Shown: positions 50,001-59,492, counted from the first letter of the stretch. The stretch: DNA of 64,000 nt from Pragia fontium DSM 5563 = ATCC 49100 (GCF_900112475.1 NZ_FOLW01000009.1:62001-126000); one strand, 5' to 3'. Translations and numbers: made by a program. The notes: generated by a model not told the origin, from the sequence alone.

Positions 50001-50831
50001 TTAGTCTGCGCTAAATTTCTCCGCATAGGTTTCACTGTTAATCCATTGGTGATCTTGTTCCCAAGTAAAGCGCCACTGGCGTACCGGGCCGGCCATAACG
50101 TTGAGGTAGTAGCTGTTATAGCCAGCGATGGTTGCAACCGGGTGGTAGCCTTTCGGGACTTTAACCACGTCTTTGTTGTACACCGCCATGCTTTCGTCCA
50201 GTGAGCGATCGTCAGTATAGACGCGTTGTAAGCAGAACCCCTGTTGTGGATCCAGTCGGTGATAATACGTTTCTTCCAGATAGCTCTCATGAGGCAGATT
50301 ATCGCTGTCATGTTTGTGGCTGGGATAAGAGCTGGTGCAGCCTTCATTGGTATACACTTCAACCACCAACAGGCTGTCCGCCGGTTTGTCATCCGGTAGA
50401 ATGTTGTGGACATAGCGTTGGTTATTGCCATGGCCGCGCTGTTCGGCATCAATATCTTGCGGTGAGATGAGGCGGGTTGGATAGCTACCTTTTCCCGGCG
50501 CCTGACAAACGGCCAGTTCCAGAGAAGTATGGGCAACGATAGTGATGCTTTCTCCTGCGGTGACATAGACCGCATAAGGCTTGGTGCGCTCAAATGGGCT
50601 CATGCGTTGGCCGATTTGTTGATAGCTCTGGGTTGGGGTGCTGATTGTGGCTTTACCGGCTACCAGTACCAGACAACGTTCATCAGTGGATGGCGGTAGC
50701 TCCAGTGTGGCCTGTGCGGCAAGCTCATAAACATCAAAACCAATGTACTTCCAGCCGGCATTCTCTACCGTGATATGTTGGGTGCGGCCTTTATCATCAG
50801 GCGAGTGGTAACGCGACAATAATCGGGACAT
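50001..50831 (-). CDS. iolB: 5-deoxy-glucuronate isomerase
   Basis: Converts 5-deoxy-D-glucuronate to 2-deoxy-5-keto-D-gluconate in myo-inositol breakdown. The ATG at 50831 with GGAGA 8 bases upstream gives 276 residues; the open frame continues upstream without support. It is a double-cupin (KduI/IolB) protein; the metal-binding region YPSHKHDSDNLPHESYLEETYYHRL and the GYHPVATIAGYNSYYLNVMAG segment are characteristic. Last gene of the iol run; an IS scar lies just beyond it. Confidence 0.94.
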   Translation of the reverse strand: MSRLLSRYHSPDDKGRTQHITVENAGWKYIGFDVYELAAQATLELPPSTDERCLVLVAGKATISTPTQSYQQIGQRMSPFERTKPYAVYVTAGESITIVAHTSLELAVCQAPGKGSYPTRLISPQDIDAEQRGHGNNQRYVHNILPDDKPADSLLVVEVYTNEGCTSSYPSHKHDSDNLPHESYLEETYYHRLDPQQGFCLQRVYTDDRSLDESMAVYNKDVVKVPKGYHPVATIAGYNSYYLNVMAGPVRQWRFTWEQDHQWINSETYAEKFSAD

Positions 50832-50854
50832 CGTACGCTTCTCCTTATTTCGAT

Positions 50855-50877
50855 ACCGTACTGCTGGGCAGTACGGT
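50855..50877. repeat. Intercistronic hairpin iolE-iolB
   Basis: ACCGTACTGC-TGG-GCAGTACGGT, a perfect 10-bp stem with a 3-base loop, 24 bases before iolB. No T run follows, so it is more likely an mRNA processing or stability element. Confidence 0.7.
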
Positions 50878-50926
50878 CGAGTAAATAGTAAGTGGCATCC
50901 TGACAGTCCGTACATAAGGCCGTCGC

Positions 50927-51817
50927 TTAGAGCAGGCCAGCGTTACGGGCGAACTGATGCAGGTTGTTATAACCCAGCGTGGCGTAAGTAAGTGGATGTG
51001 CGATGGCTGGATCTTGCTCGGCTTCAACCACTAACCAGCCTTTATAATTCTGGTTTTTCAGCGAGTGAAACACTGAAGGGAAATCAACGCAGCCATCACC
51101 GGGTACGGTAAACACCCCGCTCAGTACCGCATCGAGGAAGCTGGTTTTGCGGTTACGTACATCCTGCAATACGTCTTTACGTACGTCTTTGCAATGAACA
51201 TGATTAATTCTGCTGGCCCATTGACGGGCAACGGCAGCGGGATCGGCTCCGGCATAGGTTAAGTGCCCGGCATCCAGTAACAAACCAACTTCTGGCCCGG
51301 TATGCTTCATCAGATTGTCGATATCTTCCGCGCTTTCAATCACGGTTCCCATATGGTGATGATAGGCTACTTGAATCCCTTGTTGTTGGGTATAGCGGGC
51401 AAATTCAGTCAGTTTACGGCCATATTCTTGCCACTGGTCGGCAGGAAAACGCGGACGTAGATGTACCGGTTTGCTTTGATCGCCGTGAATACAGTCGGTT
51501 ACTTCGGCGAAAACCATAACTTTTGCACCAAGATCGCGCAGCAGAGTTAAATGGCTTTGGGCGGCTTCAATTTCTTCTTCCACTGAACGGGTCAGCAGTT
51601 CGCCGGAATACCAGCCGGAAACCAGCTTAAGGTTATGTTCAGCCAGAATAGGGCCCAGTACTTCAGATTTTCGTGGGAACTTATTGCCCAGTTCAAATCC
51701 GACAAAACCGGCCTGCTTACCTTCACTGAGGCAGGTTTCCAGCGGGGTTTCAGCGCCCAGTGAAGGAAGGTCATCATTGGTCCAGGTGAGTGGGTTAATA
51801 CCGAGTTGTACAGTCAT
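50927..51817 (-). CDS. iolE: Myo-inosose-2 dehydratase
   Basis: Dehydrates 2-keto-myo-inositol to 3D-(3,5/4)-trihydroxycyclohexane-1,2-dione. A 296-residue xylose-isomerase-like TIM barrel with the IolE N-terminus INPLTWTNDDLPSLG and metal-site segments AYHHHMGTVIE, LLLDAGHLTYAG, INHVHCKDVR and GWLVVEAEQDP. GGAGA precedes the ATG. It lies between the iolC-iolJ fusion and iolB. Confidence 0.95.
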   Translation of the reverse strand: MTVQLGINPLTWTNDDLPSLGAETPLETCLSEGKQAGFVGFELGNKFPRKSEVLGPILAEHNLKLVSGWYSGELLTRSVEEEIEAAQSHLTLLRDLGAKVMVFAEVTDCIHGDQSKPVHLRPRFPADQWQEYGRKLTEFARYTQQQGIQVAYHHHMGTVIESAEDIDNLMKHTGPEVGLLLDAGHLTYAGADPAAVARQWASRINHVHCKDVRKDVLQDVRNRKTSFLDAVLSGVFTVPGDGCVDFPSVFHSLKNQNYKGWLVVEAEQDPAIAHPLTYATLGYNNLHQFARNAGLL

Positions 51818-51857
51818 GATTGTTCTCCATCAATAATGATAAATACTTGGATAATGC

Positions 51858-53765
51858 TTAACCGCGCTGTTGCCACAGGTCTATCAGCTGTAAATAGTTG
51901 CTCTTAATTTGTTGAATGAGGGTGCAATCGTCGATTTCACCTTTCAACCATTTCTGCGACGGCTTAGCAAACAGAGTACGTCCAACGGCAAATCCTTTGA
52001 TCAGTGGATAACCGGCTGCGGCATTGAATCCGGCTTTCAGATCCTCCAGCGGTGCATCCAATCCCAGAATCACCACGCCCCGGCAGTGAGGGTCGCGTTG
52101 GGATATCAGGTCGGTCAGGATTGACCAGCTATGGGCGCTGAGCGGCGGTAGTTTCCACCAGTCCGGCTTCACGCCCAGATTATAAAAACGTTGAATAGCG
52201 CGCAGATAAAGCTCATCGGTACGCTGCATATCGGCGGGTAAAATCACTTCCAACAGCAGTTCGTGGCCGGACTTACAGCATGCCCGATAGACTTCCTGAA
52301 CTTTCTTTTCTTGCTCCAAACGCAAAGGGTGGGAGTCTTCCGGGTGGAAGAACACTAAACATTTCACTACATGCTCAAGCGGCCAATCGATCAGCTGTGA
52401 ACCGATATCGCCATGTTCCAGAGTGAGCGGGCGTGAACCGGGTAATTCAATTGGCCGGCCAATCCACCAACCTTCGCCGGTAATGTCGTTGAGTACCGCT
52501 TGTCCGAAGGTGCTGTCACACAACAGTCCGGCTTTTCCCTGTAGGCCCGATTGCTGTATTGCCTCGCGGCTGGACTGTAAAATAAGCTGTTTTAGGGTAC
52601 TAATTTGTTGCGTATCCGCTCCGCAGGTGAGTGCCATATCTTCCATTTGGCTGCGGTGATCGAACGCCATCACGCAGAGCTCATCCCAGTTTGCACGCCG
52701 CGTGGTGACGCGGTGCAGATGGTTAAGCTCTTCATCCAGATCGGGACGAGGTACGCTCTCGGCTCTGGCCAGATAATTATCCAATTCTGTTTTGCTGGGC
52801 ATGGCTGGGGCGCAGCCGTGGCGGGAAACCACCAGAGCGCCACAGGCGTTGGCATAGGCGCAGGTTTTTTCCCAACCTTCGCCACTCAGGTAGCCGCGTA
52901 GCAGGCCTGACATAAAGGCATCCCCTGCACCCAGAACGTTTAAAACATCAACCTGAACGCCCTGAATGGTTATGCCTTTATCCAGATGATCCGGAATGTC
53001 GCCGGTAAATACCGAACAGCCCAGCGAACCGCGTTTACACACCAGCTCAGCTCGCGTTAACTGACGAACCTGACGCAGGGCTTCCAGAGTATCGGTAGAG
53101 CCGCCAGCAATATGAAACTCCTCTTCGGTGCCGACAATCAGATCGAATAGCCCTAATACCTCTTGAAGCTGATGAGTGACCTGCGGTGAGGGAATAAATC
53201 GGGTTTCACCGTCTCCCAGCGATGTCAGTCCCCATAACACCGGGCGATAATCAATATCCAGAGCGGTTTTCACCCCGTTACGGCGCGCATAACTGAGAGC
53301 CGTTAGCACCGCGTCTCGCGTATCAGGGTGGGAGAGATGCGTACCGGTAACCGCCAGACAGCGGGCGGAGGCAATATACTCTTCACTAAAATCATCTTTA
53401 TGAATGGCCATATCGGCGCAATTATCGCGATAGAAAATCAGCGGAAAGGTTTCGCGATCTTTGATGCCCAATAAAACCAGAGCGGTTAAACGTTCTTTGT
53501 CGGTAATCAGATGGCTGGTGTCGCAGCCAACGCTTTGCAGTTCTTCCCGTAAGAATCGGCCCATATGTTCATCGCCGACTCTGGCCAGCATGGATGAGCG
53601 CAGCCCTTGCCGAGCCGTACCGTAAGCCACGTTACCGGAAGAACCGCCAAGATATTTAGCAAAGCTTCCCATATCTTCCAGTCGAGCACCGATTTGTTGA
53701 CCATAGAGATCAACCGCCACTCGGCCCATACAAATAACATCAAATTTTTTTTCCATGGTGTTCAT
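51858..53765 (-). CDS. iolC: Bifunctional 5-dehydro-2-deoxygluconokinase / 5-dehydro-2-deoxyphosphogluconate aldolase
   Basis: A 635-residue fusion that carries out two successive inositol steps. Residues about 1-325 are a PfkB kinase (GGSSGNVAYGTARQGL; ATP/catalytic motif NVLGAGDAFMSGLLRG). Residues about 350-635 are a DUF2090 domain, a class I aldolase-like barrel in place of a separate IolJ, releasing dihydroxyacetone phosphate and malonate semialdehyde (MAFDHRSQME, LLCDSTFGQAVL, VVILGLDAPLEDL). Such fusions are common in proteobacteria. Two ATGs (53765, 53756) are possible; the first was taken. Confidence 0.93.
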   Translation of the reverse strand: MNTMEKKFDVICMGRVAVDLYGQQIGARLEDMGSFAKYLGGSSGNVAYGTARQGLRSSMLARVGDEHMGRFLREELQSVGCDTSHLITDKERLTALVLLGIKDRETFPLIFYRDNCADMAIHKDDFSEEYIASARCLAVTGTHLSHPDTRDAVLTALSYARRNGVKTALDIDYRPVLWGLTSLGDGETRFIPSPQVTHQLQEVLGLFDLIVGTEEEFHIAGGSTDTLEALRQVRQLTRAELVCKRGSLGCSVFTGDIPDHLDKGITIQGVQVDVLNVLGAGDAFMSGLLRGYLSGEGWEKTCAYANACGALVVSRHGCAPAMPSKTELDNYLARAESVPRPDLDEELNHLHRVTTRRANWDELCVMAFDHRSQMEDMALTCGADTQQISTLKQLILQSSREAIQQSGLQGKAGLLCDSTFGQAVLNDITGEGWWIGRPIELPGSRPLTLEHGDIGSQLIDWPLEHVVKCLVFFHPEDSHPLRLEQEKKVQEVYRACCKSGHELLLEVILPADMQRTDELYLRAIQRFYNLGVKPDWWKLPPLSAHSWSILTDLISQRDPHCRGVVILGLDAPLEDLKAGFNAAAGYPLIKGFAVGRTLFAKPSQKWLKGEIDDCTLIQQIKSNYLQLIDLWQQRG

Positions 53766-53803
53766 CGTTCTTTTGTCTCCACCGCTGAGGTTGCGGGACA
53801 GGG

Positions 53804-53823
53804 CCGCGGCGATATCACCGCGG
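53804..53823. repeat. Intercistronic hairpin ahead of iolC
   Basis: CCGCGGCGATATCACCGCGG is a 20-base near-perfect palindrome, flanked by further complementary G/C bases, in the gap between the dehydrogenase gene and iolC. Confidence 0.7.
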
Positions 53824-53832
53824 ACCGTGTGA

Positions 53833-54966
53833 TTAACGGATTTCGCTGACTTTTACCCAACGTTCTTCGGCGTGGGACAGGGCGATAGCATCCAATATGC
53901 GTGAAACTTTCCAGCCCTCTTCAAAGTCAGGCCAGATTGGTGTATTGGTTGCGATACCGTTAATCAGGTCTCGTACTTCAACCGCTTTCTGATCGTTGAA
54001 ACCGATACCGTGTCCTGCGCCACCGCAGAACCAGGCATAGTCTGGATGTTCAGGGCCAACCAGAATGGTCTGAAAACCTTGTCGATTGGCCGGGGCATCG
54101 TGGCGGTAGAGTTTGAGTTCGGCCATCCGCTCTTGAGTAAAGCTCAGGGTGCCTTTGGTGCCGGTAATCACCCAAGTGAGTCCCATTTTGCGTCCGCAGG
54201 CGATACGTGATGTTTCAATTACGCCCATCGCACCATTACTGAAGCGGATAAGTGCACTGGCCTGATCTTCGTTTTCAACCTCAACCATTTTGCTGGAACC
54301 GGCTTGCTCCGGGCGTGATTTCACCACGGTTTGCAGGTCACCGCAGACGGTAGAGATATCGCTCACCAGATACTGAGCCATGTTGACGATATGAGCGGCT
54401 AGGTCACCAAGGGCGCCTAAACCGGCGGTGTTTTTAAAACAGTGCCAGTGAATTGGTTCCAGCGGATCGGCCATATAGTCTTCGTTATGGGTGCCGTAGA
54501 AGTGCACGATCTCACCGATTTCACCGTTGCTGATAATCTCTTTAGCCAAACTGGCCGTGGGGTTTTTCATATAGTTGAAGCCAACCATAGTTTGAACACC
54601 GGCCTGTTTCGCCGCATCTACCATCTCTCTGGCATCGGCTGCCGTCAGCGCCAGAGGCTTTTCCGAGTAAACGTGTTTACCGTGGCGGATCGCTTCTAAG
54701 GCCATTTCTTTGTGCAGATAGTTAGGGGAACAGATATCGACGACATGGATGTTAGGATCGGCAACTAGCTCTCGCCAGTCGCCGGTTGAACGGTTAAAGC
54801 CAAATGCCTGCGCGCGTTCGGCGGCAAGCTGCGGGTTTACCTCTGCAACCATGTCTCGAATGAGTTTACCTTTCAGGGGGAAGACGGTTGGCGTTTGGGC
54901 ATAGGCGATAGCGTGGGCGCGTCCAATATAGCCGGTTCCGATTAAACCTATATGAATCTCTTTCAT
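53833..54966 (-). CDS. Gfo/Idh/MocA-family oxidoreductase, probable inositol dehydrogenase
   Basis: A 377-residue NAD(P)-dependent sugar dehydrogenase. N-terminal Rossmann motif IGLIGTGYIGRAHA, the EKPLAL motif with the catalytic Lys, and C-terminal active-site segments GDLAAHIVNMAQYL and GHGIGFNDQ. It differs from the second dehydrogenase in this cluster (59587-60573) and is longer, so the two should use different inositol isomers or derivatives (for example scyllo- versus myo-inositol). GGAG precedes the ATG. It shares the operon direction. Confidence 0.87.
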   Translation of the reverse strand: MKEIHIGLIGTGYIGRAHAIAYAQTPTVFPLKGKLIRDMVAEVNPQLAAERAQAFGFNRSTGDWRELVADPNIHVVDICSPNYLHKEMALEAIRHGKHVYSEKPLALTAADAREMVDAAKQAGVQTMVGFNYMKNPTASLAKEIISNGEIGEIVHFYGTHNEDYMADPLEPIHWHCFKNTAGLGALGDLAAHIVNMAQYLVSDISTVCGDLQTVVKSRPEQAGSSKMVEVENEDQASALIRFSNGAMGVIETSRIACGRKMGLTWVITGTKGTLSFTQERMAELKLYRHDAPANRQGFQTILVGPEHPDYAWFCGGAGHGIGFNDQKAVEVRDLINGIATNTPIWPDFEEGWKVSRILDAIALSHAEERWVKVSEIR

Positions 54967-55136
54967 ATCGACTCCTTGATCATAAGAATCTGAATAATGC
55001 CGTTATCTATGAATGAATATTATGGAATAAATATTTCATTATCCATGGTTTTGGAAATATAAATTTCGATTTGTGATCTGAATGGAGTTTTTGAATATTG
55101 GGCTTAATGCATTGAGGGACGAAGCGTTTCCTGCGA
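54967..55136 (-). promoter_or_regulatory. Gap between exonuclease and dehydrogenase genes with operator-like palindromes
   Basis: 170 AT-rich bases. Two imperfect dyads, GGAATAAATATTTC (about 55024-55037) and GGAAATATAAATTTC (about 55054-55068), repeat the same half-site. They could bind a regulator such as IolR for a promoter serving the downstream dehydrogenase-iolC-iolE-iolB genes. This is inference from symmetry only. Confidence 0.35.
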
Positions 55137-55850
55137 TTAGCTTTGACCACGGCGGGATCGCTGATACAAGGGGAGTAGTTCGGGGATGTCACCGGCAAAA
55201 ATGGTTTTTATCTGACACAGTAAAAGTTCTGCGGTCGCAATGGCATCGCTTAGCGCATCATGGGCAGGATAATCCGGCAGCCCGTAGCGTTGACGAACCT
55301 GTTGCAGATTATATTCTTGAGGGGATTGCCGATTAGCCATCAGCGATTTTTCCAGCATAAAGGTATCCAGCCAAACTATCGGTAGTACGGGTAAATGGTT
55401 AGCGAGCAATAGCTGCTGGATAAACCGTTGTTCTATCACCGCACAATGGGCGACAACGATTTTTCCTTGCGCCTGTTGCAACAGGTTAAGCAGGGCGGAT
55501 TGAGTTTGTACGCCATGAATCAGCTTTTCCGGCACGATATGGTTAATGCAGGCAGTTTTCTGCCTGACGGAATGCGGCTGGGCCAGATATTGATGGCTGG
55601 CGCTGCGTAACAAAATACGCTGTTGATGAATGGTAACGGTACCGATGCTGAGTATCTTATCTTTGAGGGGATCCAGCCCCGAGGTTTCAAAGTCGATAAC
55701 TAATAGATCTTGCTGGTCTAACGGCATATCGGCCTGCGGTAGCGGGCAGGACAGATACTCCTGCACTTCTGCCGGCCATGAGGGAAGCGGTCGCAATTTT
55801 AGACGCTTTTTCTCCAGCGCTTTTAACGGATCAAATAGTCGATGAAACAT
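55137..55850 (-). CDS. DnaQ-like 3'-5' exonuclease (partner of DUF294 protein)
   Basis: A 237-residue RNase T/DnaQ-fold protein. Exo I is VIDFETSGLD (Asp53, Glu55), Exo II reads AHCAVIEQRF with Glu140 where most DEDDh enzymes have Asp, and Exo III is PAHDALSDA (His197, Asp202). The N-terminal 45 residues are outside the exonuclease fold. Its ATG overlaps the stop of the DUF294 gene (TAATG), so the two are made together. Such pairs occur next to solute:sodium symporters in many proteobacteria. Its nucleic-acid or nucleotide substrate is unknown. Confidence 0.87.
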   Translation of the reverse strand: MFHRLFDPLKALEKKRLKLRPLPSWPAEVQEYLSCPLPQADMPLDQQDLLVIDFETSGLDPLKDKILSIGTVTIHQQRILLRSASHQYLAQPHSVRQKTACINHIVPEKLIHGVQTQSALLNLLQQAQGKIVVAHCAVIEQRFIQQLLLANHLPVLPIVWLDTFMLEKSLMANRQSPQEYNLQQVRQRYGLPDYPAHDALSDAIATAELLLCQIKTIFAGDIPELLPLYQRSRRGQS

Positions 55851-57727
55851 TATTGCAGCACGCCTTTAGCGCCGTATCGCTGCATAATGGCTTCTTGCGT
55901 TCTGGCGATAATACGGAAGGCATCTTTCAAATGGTTCCGCTCAAACTGAGTCAGGCTATCTGGCGCAATATGATTGCTGACGGGTTGGCTGGCTTTCAGG
56001 GATTGTAATTGATGGGTGAACCTCACGTTGTTAATAAAATCAAACGCCTTAAGCAGCTCTTTGTGGGTGGCATGACTAATGATTTGATGTTCTGCCGAAT
56101 ATTGGAGCCGATCGGCAGTGCCGGGCAGCAGCGTACCGGCATCGAGGGCATACAGGCGCGACAGCTCAACAATTAAATTGACCGCCTGTTTTTTAATATT
56201 GAATACGCTGAGATTATCGCCATTTTTAACCAGAACGAACTGACGGAACATACCCAGAGGTGGGCTGACTCGTAGGCTATTGGCCGCCAAAATACGCAGA
56301 AAGCGTCCGTTATTTTTCAATAGTGGCGTAATGCTCTGTTGTAATGAATGAAACAGCGGTTTAGCACCGTATAGAAAACGCAGATCGAGAAAAATCGAAG
56401 CGTTTAGCAGCGATTCGGGGTCGGAATGAATAATCCACTGTTGGTACTGTTGTTGCCACTGGGTCAGTGACTGACACCAGCGTGGATTGGTTGCCATAAT
56501 ATGTCCGGGGCAGAGGGGATAGCCGCACTCGGCCAAACCATAGCAAACATAGTCGGCTAACTGGCGAAAATAGCTGATTTCTTCTGCTTGCGGTGTTCGC
56601 TCAAGAATTAACGCATTATCCTGATCGGAATTCAGATGGATTTCATGGCGCGCTTGCGAGCCAGCGACAAACCAGGCATAAGCGCAAGGGGCTGGGCCAA
56701 ATTGCCGTTCGGCCAGTTGTAGTAACCGTTTATTAAAGGCATCGGCAATCAGCGTCATCATCTGCTGTAACTGGCGTGGATGGATAGCTGATTCCACCAA
56801 TGATTCAAACACCGCTTGGCGCTGTAGCGTTAGGGCTTTGAGTCCCGCCAAATTCTCCTGCCGGTAAATCCGACTAATCAAGTAGATCGCCTGTACGCTA
56901 TTTTTTACTACCAGGCTGGTGGCGGTCACCACACCCACCACCTGTTTATCGCGGGTGACGGGCAAGCTGCGAACATTGTGCTGCATCATCATCTCAACCG
57001 CGGTTAACACCGAAGCGTGGTATTCAATGGTCACCGGATTGACGGTCATGACTGTGCTAACCGGCGAGTCCAGTGCGACGCCGGTCGCCACTACCCGCTT
57101 CGTCAGGTCGCGATCGGTAATAATTCCCAATAGTTTTTGACCGTCCATGATCAGCGCAGAAGAGCGATGTTGCTCCACCATCTGTTGTGCGGTTTGTCTG
57201 ATGGTGACCGTTGGTGCCACAATCGCCATTTGGCTATTGAGCACGCTGGAGACCTGCTTGAGATAGACAATATCATCGTTGAACGCTGTCGGTGTTAGTA
57301 TGGCGCTAGCCAGGCGGTTACCTTCATGATGGGCAAAATGCGCACGCAGTTCGGCGGAATTTTCCATGACCGATATCAGGGTTGCTTTGGGAATACAGTA
57401 CAGCAAACTGTTTTCTATGGCGGTGACCTGATATTGCTCCCCATCGGTAGCGGAACGCATTAACTGACTAAAGCCAAAGATATCGCCGGTTGCTAATCGA
57501 GCTCGTAGGCTATTGTCGGCGGTGTGTCGTTGTTCAACGGCGCCGGTTCTGACCAGATACAGACCGTAGCCGATTAATTGTTCTGGCGGAAGTTGCTCAC
57601 CGGTGGTGAGGTAGACGATTTCAATATGCCCGGCAATGGTATTCAGTAAGGCTTCCGGCAGCTTATCAAAGGGATCTTTTTGCGCCAGAAACGTTTGGAT
57701 CATTGGGAATAATGAGGGATCTGTCAT
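55850..57727 (-). CDS. cNMP-binding/CBS/DUF294 nucleotidyltransferase-like signalling protein
   Basis: A 625-residue cytoplasmic protein with four parts: a cyclic-nucleotide-binding fold (about 20-135), two CBS motifs (about 165-275; LLGIITDRDLTKRVVATG and VVGVVTATSLV), a DUF294 GlnD-like nucleotidyltransferase (GSQAR at 356-360, SDQDNALI at 367-374 carrying the metal-binding Asp residues), and a helical DUF294_C tail (to about 615). The NTase catalytic motif looks intact. By analogy with GlnD it may modify a protein with nucleotides in response to a bound nucleotide. It is placed after the symporter gene and coupled to the exonuclease. Confidence 0.88.
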   Translation of the reverse strand: MTDPSLFPMIQTFLAQKDPFDKLPEALLNTIAGHIEIVYLTTGEQLPPEQLIGYGLYLVRTGAVEQRHTADNSLRARLATGDIFGFSQLMRSATDGEQYQVTAIENSLLYCIPKATLISVMENSAELRAHFAHHEGNRLASAILTPTAFNDDIVYLKQVSSVLNSQMAIVAPTVTIRQTAQQMVEQHRSSALIMDGQKLLGIITDRDLTKRVVATGVALDSPVSTVMTVNPVTIEYHASVLTAVEMMMQHNVRSLPVTRDKQVVGVVTATSLVVKNSVQAIYLISRIYRQENLAGLKALTLQRQAVFESLVESAIHPRQLQQMMTLIADAFNKRLLQLAERQFGPAPCAYAWFVAGSQARHEIHLNSDQDNALILERTPQAEEISYFRQLADYVCYGLAECGYPLCPGHIMATNPRWCQSLTQWQQQYQQWIIHSDPESLLNASIFLDLRFLYGAKPLFHSLQQSITPLLKNNGRFLRILAANSLRVSPPLGMFRQFVLVKNGDNLSVFNIKKQAVNLIVELSRLYALDAGTLLPGTADRLQYSAEHQIISHATHKELLKAFDFINNVRFTHQLQSLKASQPVSNHIAPDSLTQFERNHLKDAFRIIARTQEAIMQRYGAKGVLQ

Positions 57728-57748
57728 TGTTTAATTTCGCTTTTGCTA

Positions 57749-57779
57749 ATGGCGATCCTCTATTTGCGAGGATCGCCAT
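57749..57779. repeat. Intercistronic hairpin between symporter and DUF294 genes
   Basis: ATGGCGATCCTC and GAGGATCGCCAT form a perfect 12-bp stem with a 7-base loop. The downstream side has no T run, so it probably trims or protects the upstream symporter mRNA, not full termination. Confidence 0.7.
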
Positions 57780-57788
57780 ATCTCACGG

Positions 57789-59492
57789 TTAAGCTTCTTC
57801 GGTTGTGTTCTGTTGTAATTCGGGCCGTTTCATCAGTTCTTTACCCATACTGTAGAAAACATAGGCCAAAATAATCGCGGCACAGACGTAGTAGCCATAC
57901 ATCACATACTGGGGCGCATCCTGAGCCAGGAATACATACATAGAAATTGACCCCAGAACAATTAATAGCGCTACGGGCCAGACCAATCCCCACGGCGTAA
58001 TGTCCACTTGTTTAGTGTATTCGGCTTCGTAAGGAGTGTTGGCCGGGAAGAAGTAGCCAATCGTCAGCATAAATACCACGTTCAGCACAAACAAGATGCC
58101 GACCAGATGGAAGAAATGGATATCAACCTTGATGATAAAGTTACAGATGATGTAAGCGGTCATACCAAACAGGAGCCCTAGCTTAGCGGCAATGGCCGGT
58201 ACACGTTTGGTCATTAGACCCACCATCACCACGCTTAAAATAGGCGCGTTAAAGATTCCCTGTAACTGTTGGATAAGGTAGAACAATCCATCCGGTGCGT
58301 TGGCCACTAGCGGCGCAACTAACATGGTGACCAATGCCAGACCCAGCCCTAAATATTTACCGACGGCGACGGTTTGTGCTTCGGTTGCATCTGGTTTTAA
58401 CCGCTTGCGGTAAATATTGACGGTAAACAGGGTTACGGAGGAGTTGAGGCCACCGCTAAACGTGGAGAATACGGCTCCAACCACCACTGCGGCAAAGAAG
58501 CCGACCAGAAACTCCGGCAGTACCAGCTGAACCAGACGTGGATAGGCATTATCCGGATTATCCAGATGTCCCTGAAAAATATGGAAGGCGATAATGCCGG
58601 GTAAAATGATAATGGTAGGAATAATCAGCTTAAACAGTGCGCAGAGCATGACGCCCTTTTGCCCTTCCGCCAGATTTTTAGCCGCCAGCGATTTCTGTAC
58701 AATCGACTGGTTGGTACACCAGAAGAACATGTTGGAGATAATCACTCCGGTAAACAGGGTTGAGAAAGGCACCAGCGATTCTTCATCACCTATTGAGTTA
58801 AATTTGTCCGGATTAGCCTGATAAACGTCGCTTAATCCGGCCCAAATATCACCGTTGCCAACGTAGGCTAAAGCAAACAAAGTGACCATCAGACCGCCGA
58901 TAATCAGGCCAGCACCATTGATGGTATCGGCAATGGCAATCGCCTTAATCCCACCGAGAATGGCGTAGACTGCGCCTAACCCGCCGACGCCCCACACCAT
59001 AATCCAGAGCGCGGTGGTTTTATCGATTTGGAATACATGCGATACCTGAAACAGGCTTTCCAGTGCGATAGCGCCGGTATATAGCACGATGGGCAGCAGT
59101 GAGATCACGTACATCCCAAGGAACAGGATTGAAGTGATCATCAGTGTATCTCTATCAAAGCGGCGTTCGAGAAACTCCGGAATATTAGAGATACCCAGTT
59201 TGAGATATTTGGGCAGGAAATAGAGACCAAAAGCGACGATAGCGATGGCGGCCATCACTTCCCATGCCATAACGATAAAGCCGGTTCTGAAGGCTAAACC
59301 GTTAAGACCGACCAGATGCTCGGTAGACAGGTTCATCAGCAGCATTGAGCCGCCGATAAAAACGCCGGTCAGGGTGCGACCACCGAGGAAATAGCCCTCG
59401 GTAGAGTCGGTCAGATGGGCATGACGTGTTTTATACCAAGCGATGCCAGCTACCAGCAGGGTAAAACCAGCAAACGAAAGAAATGCTAACAT
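57789..59492 (-). CDS. Solute:sodium symporter (SSS/SLC5 family), probable inositol transporter
   Basis: A 567-residue inner-membrane carrier with about 14 hydrophobic segments. SSS family features: YFLGGRTLTGVFIGGSMLLMNLSTEHLVGLNG, the GGIKAIAIADTING signature, and WCTNQSIVQKSLAAKNLAEGQKG. It resembles SGLT-like bacterial transporters for sugars and polyols. Its position directly after iolG, in the same direction, makes myo-inositol the likely substrate; this is a context call. GGAG precedes the ATG. Confidence 0.87.
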   Translation of the reverse strand: MLAFLSFAGFTLLVAGIAWYKTRHAHLTDSTEGYFLGGRTLTGVFIGGSMLLMNLSTEHLVGLNGLAFRTGFIVMAWEVMAAIAIVAFGLYFLPKYLKLGISNIPEFLERRFDRDTLMITSILFLGMYVISLLPIVLYTGAIALESLFQVSHVFQIDKTTALWIMVWGVGGLGAVYAILGGIKAIAIADTINGAGLIIGGLMVTLFALAYVGNGDIWAGLSDVYQANPDKFNSIGDEESLVPFSTLFTGVIISNMFFWCTNQSIVQKSLAAKNLAEGQKGVMLCALFKLIIPTIIILPGIIAFHIFQGHLDNPDNAYPRLVQLVLPEFLVGFFAAVVVGAVFSTFSGGLNSSVTLFTVNIYRKRLKPDATEAQTVAVGKYLGLGLALVTMLVAPLVANAPDGLFYLIQQLQGIFNAPILSVVMVGLMTKRVPAIAAKLGLLFGMTAYIICNFIIKVDIHFFHLVGILFVLNVVFMLTIGYFFPANTPYEAEYTKQVDITPWGLVWPVALLIVLGSISMYVFLAQDAPQYVMYGYYVCAAIILAYVFYSMGKELMKRPELQQNTTEEA

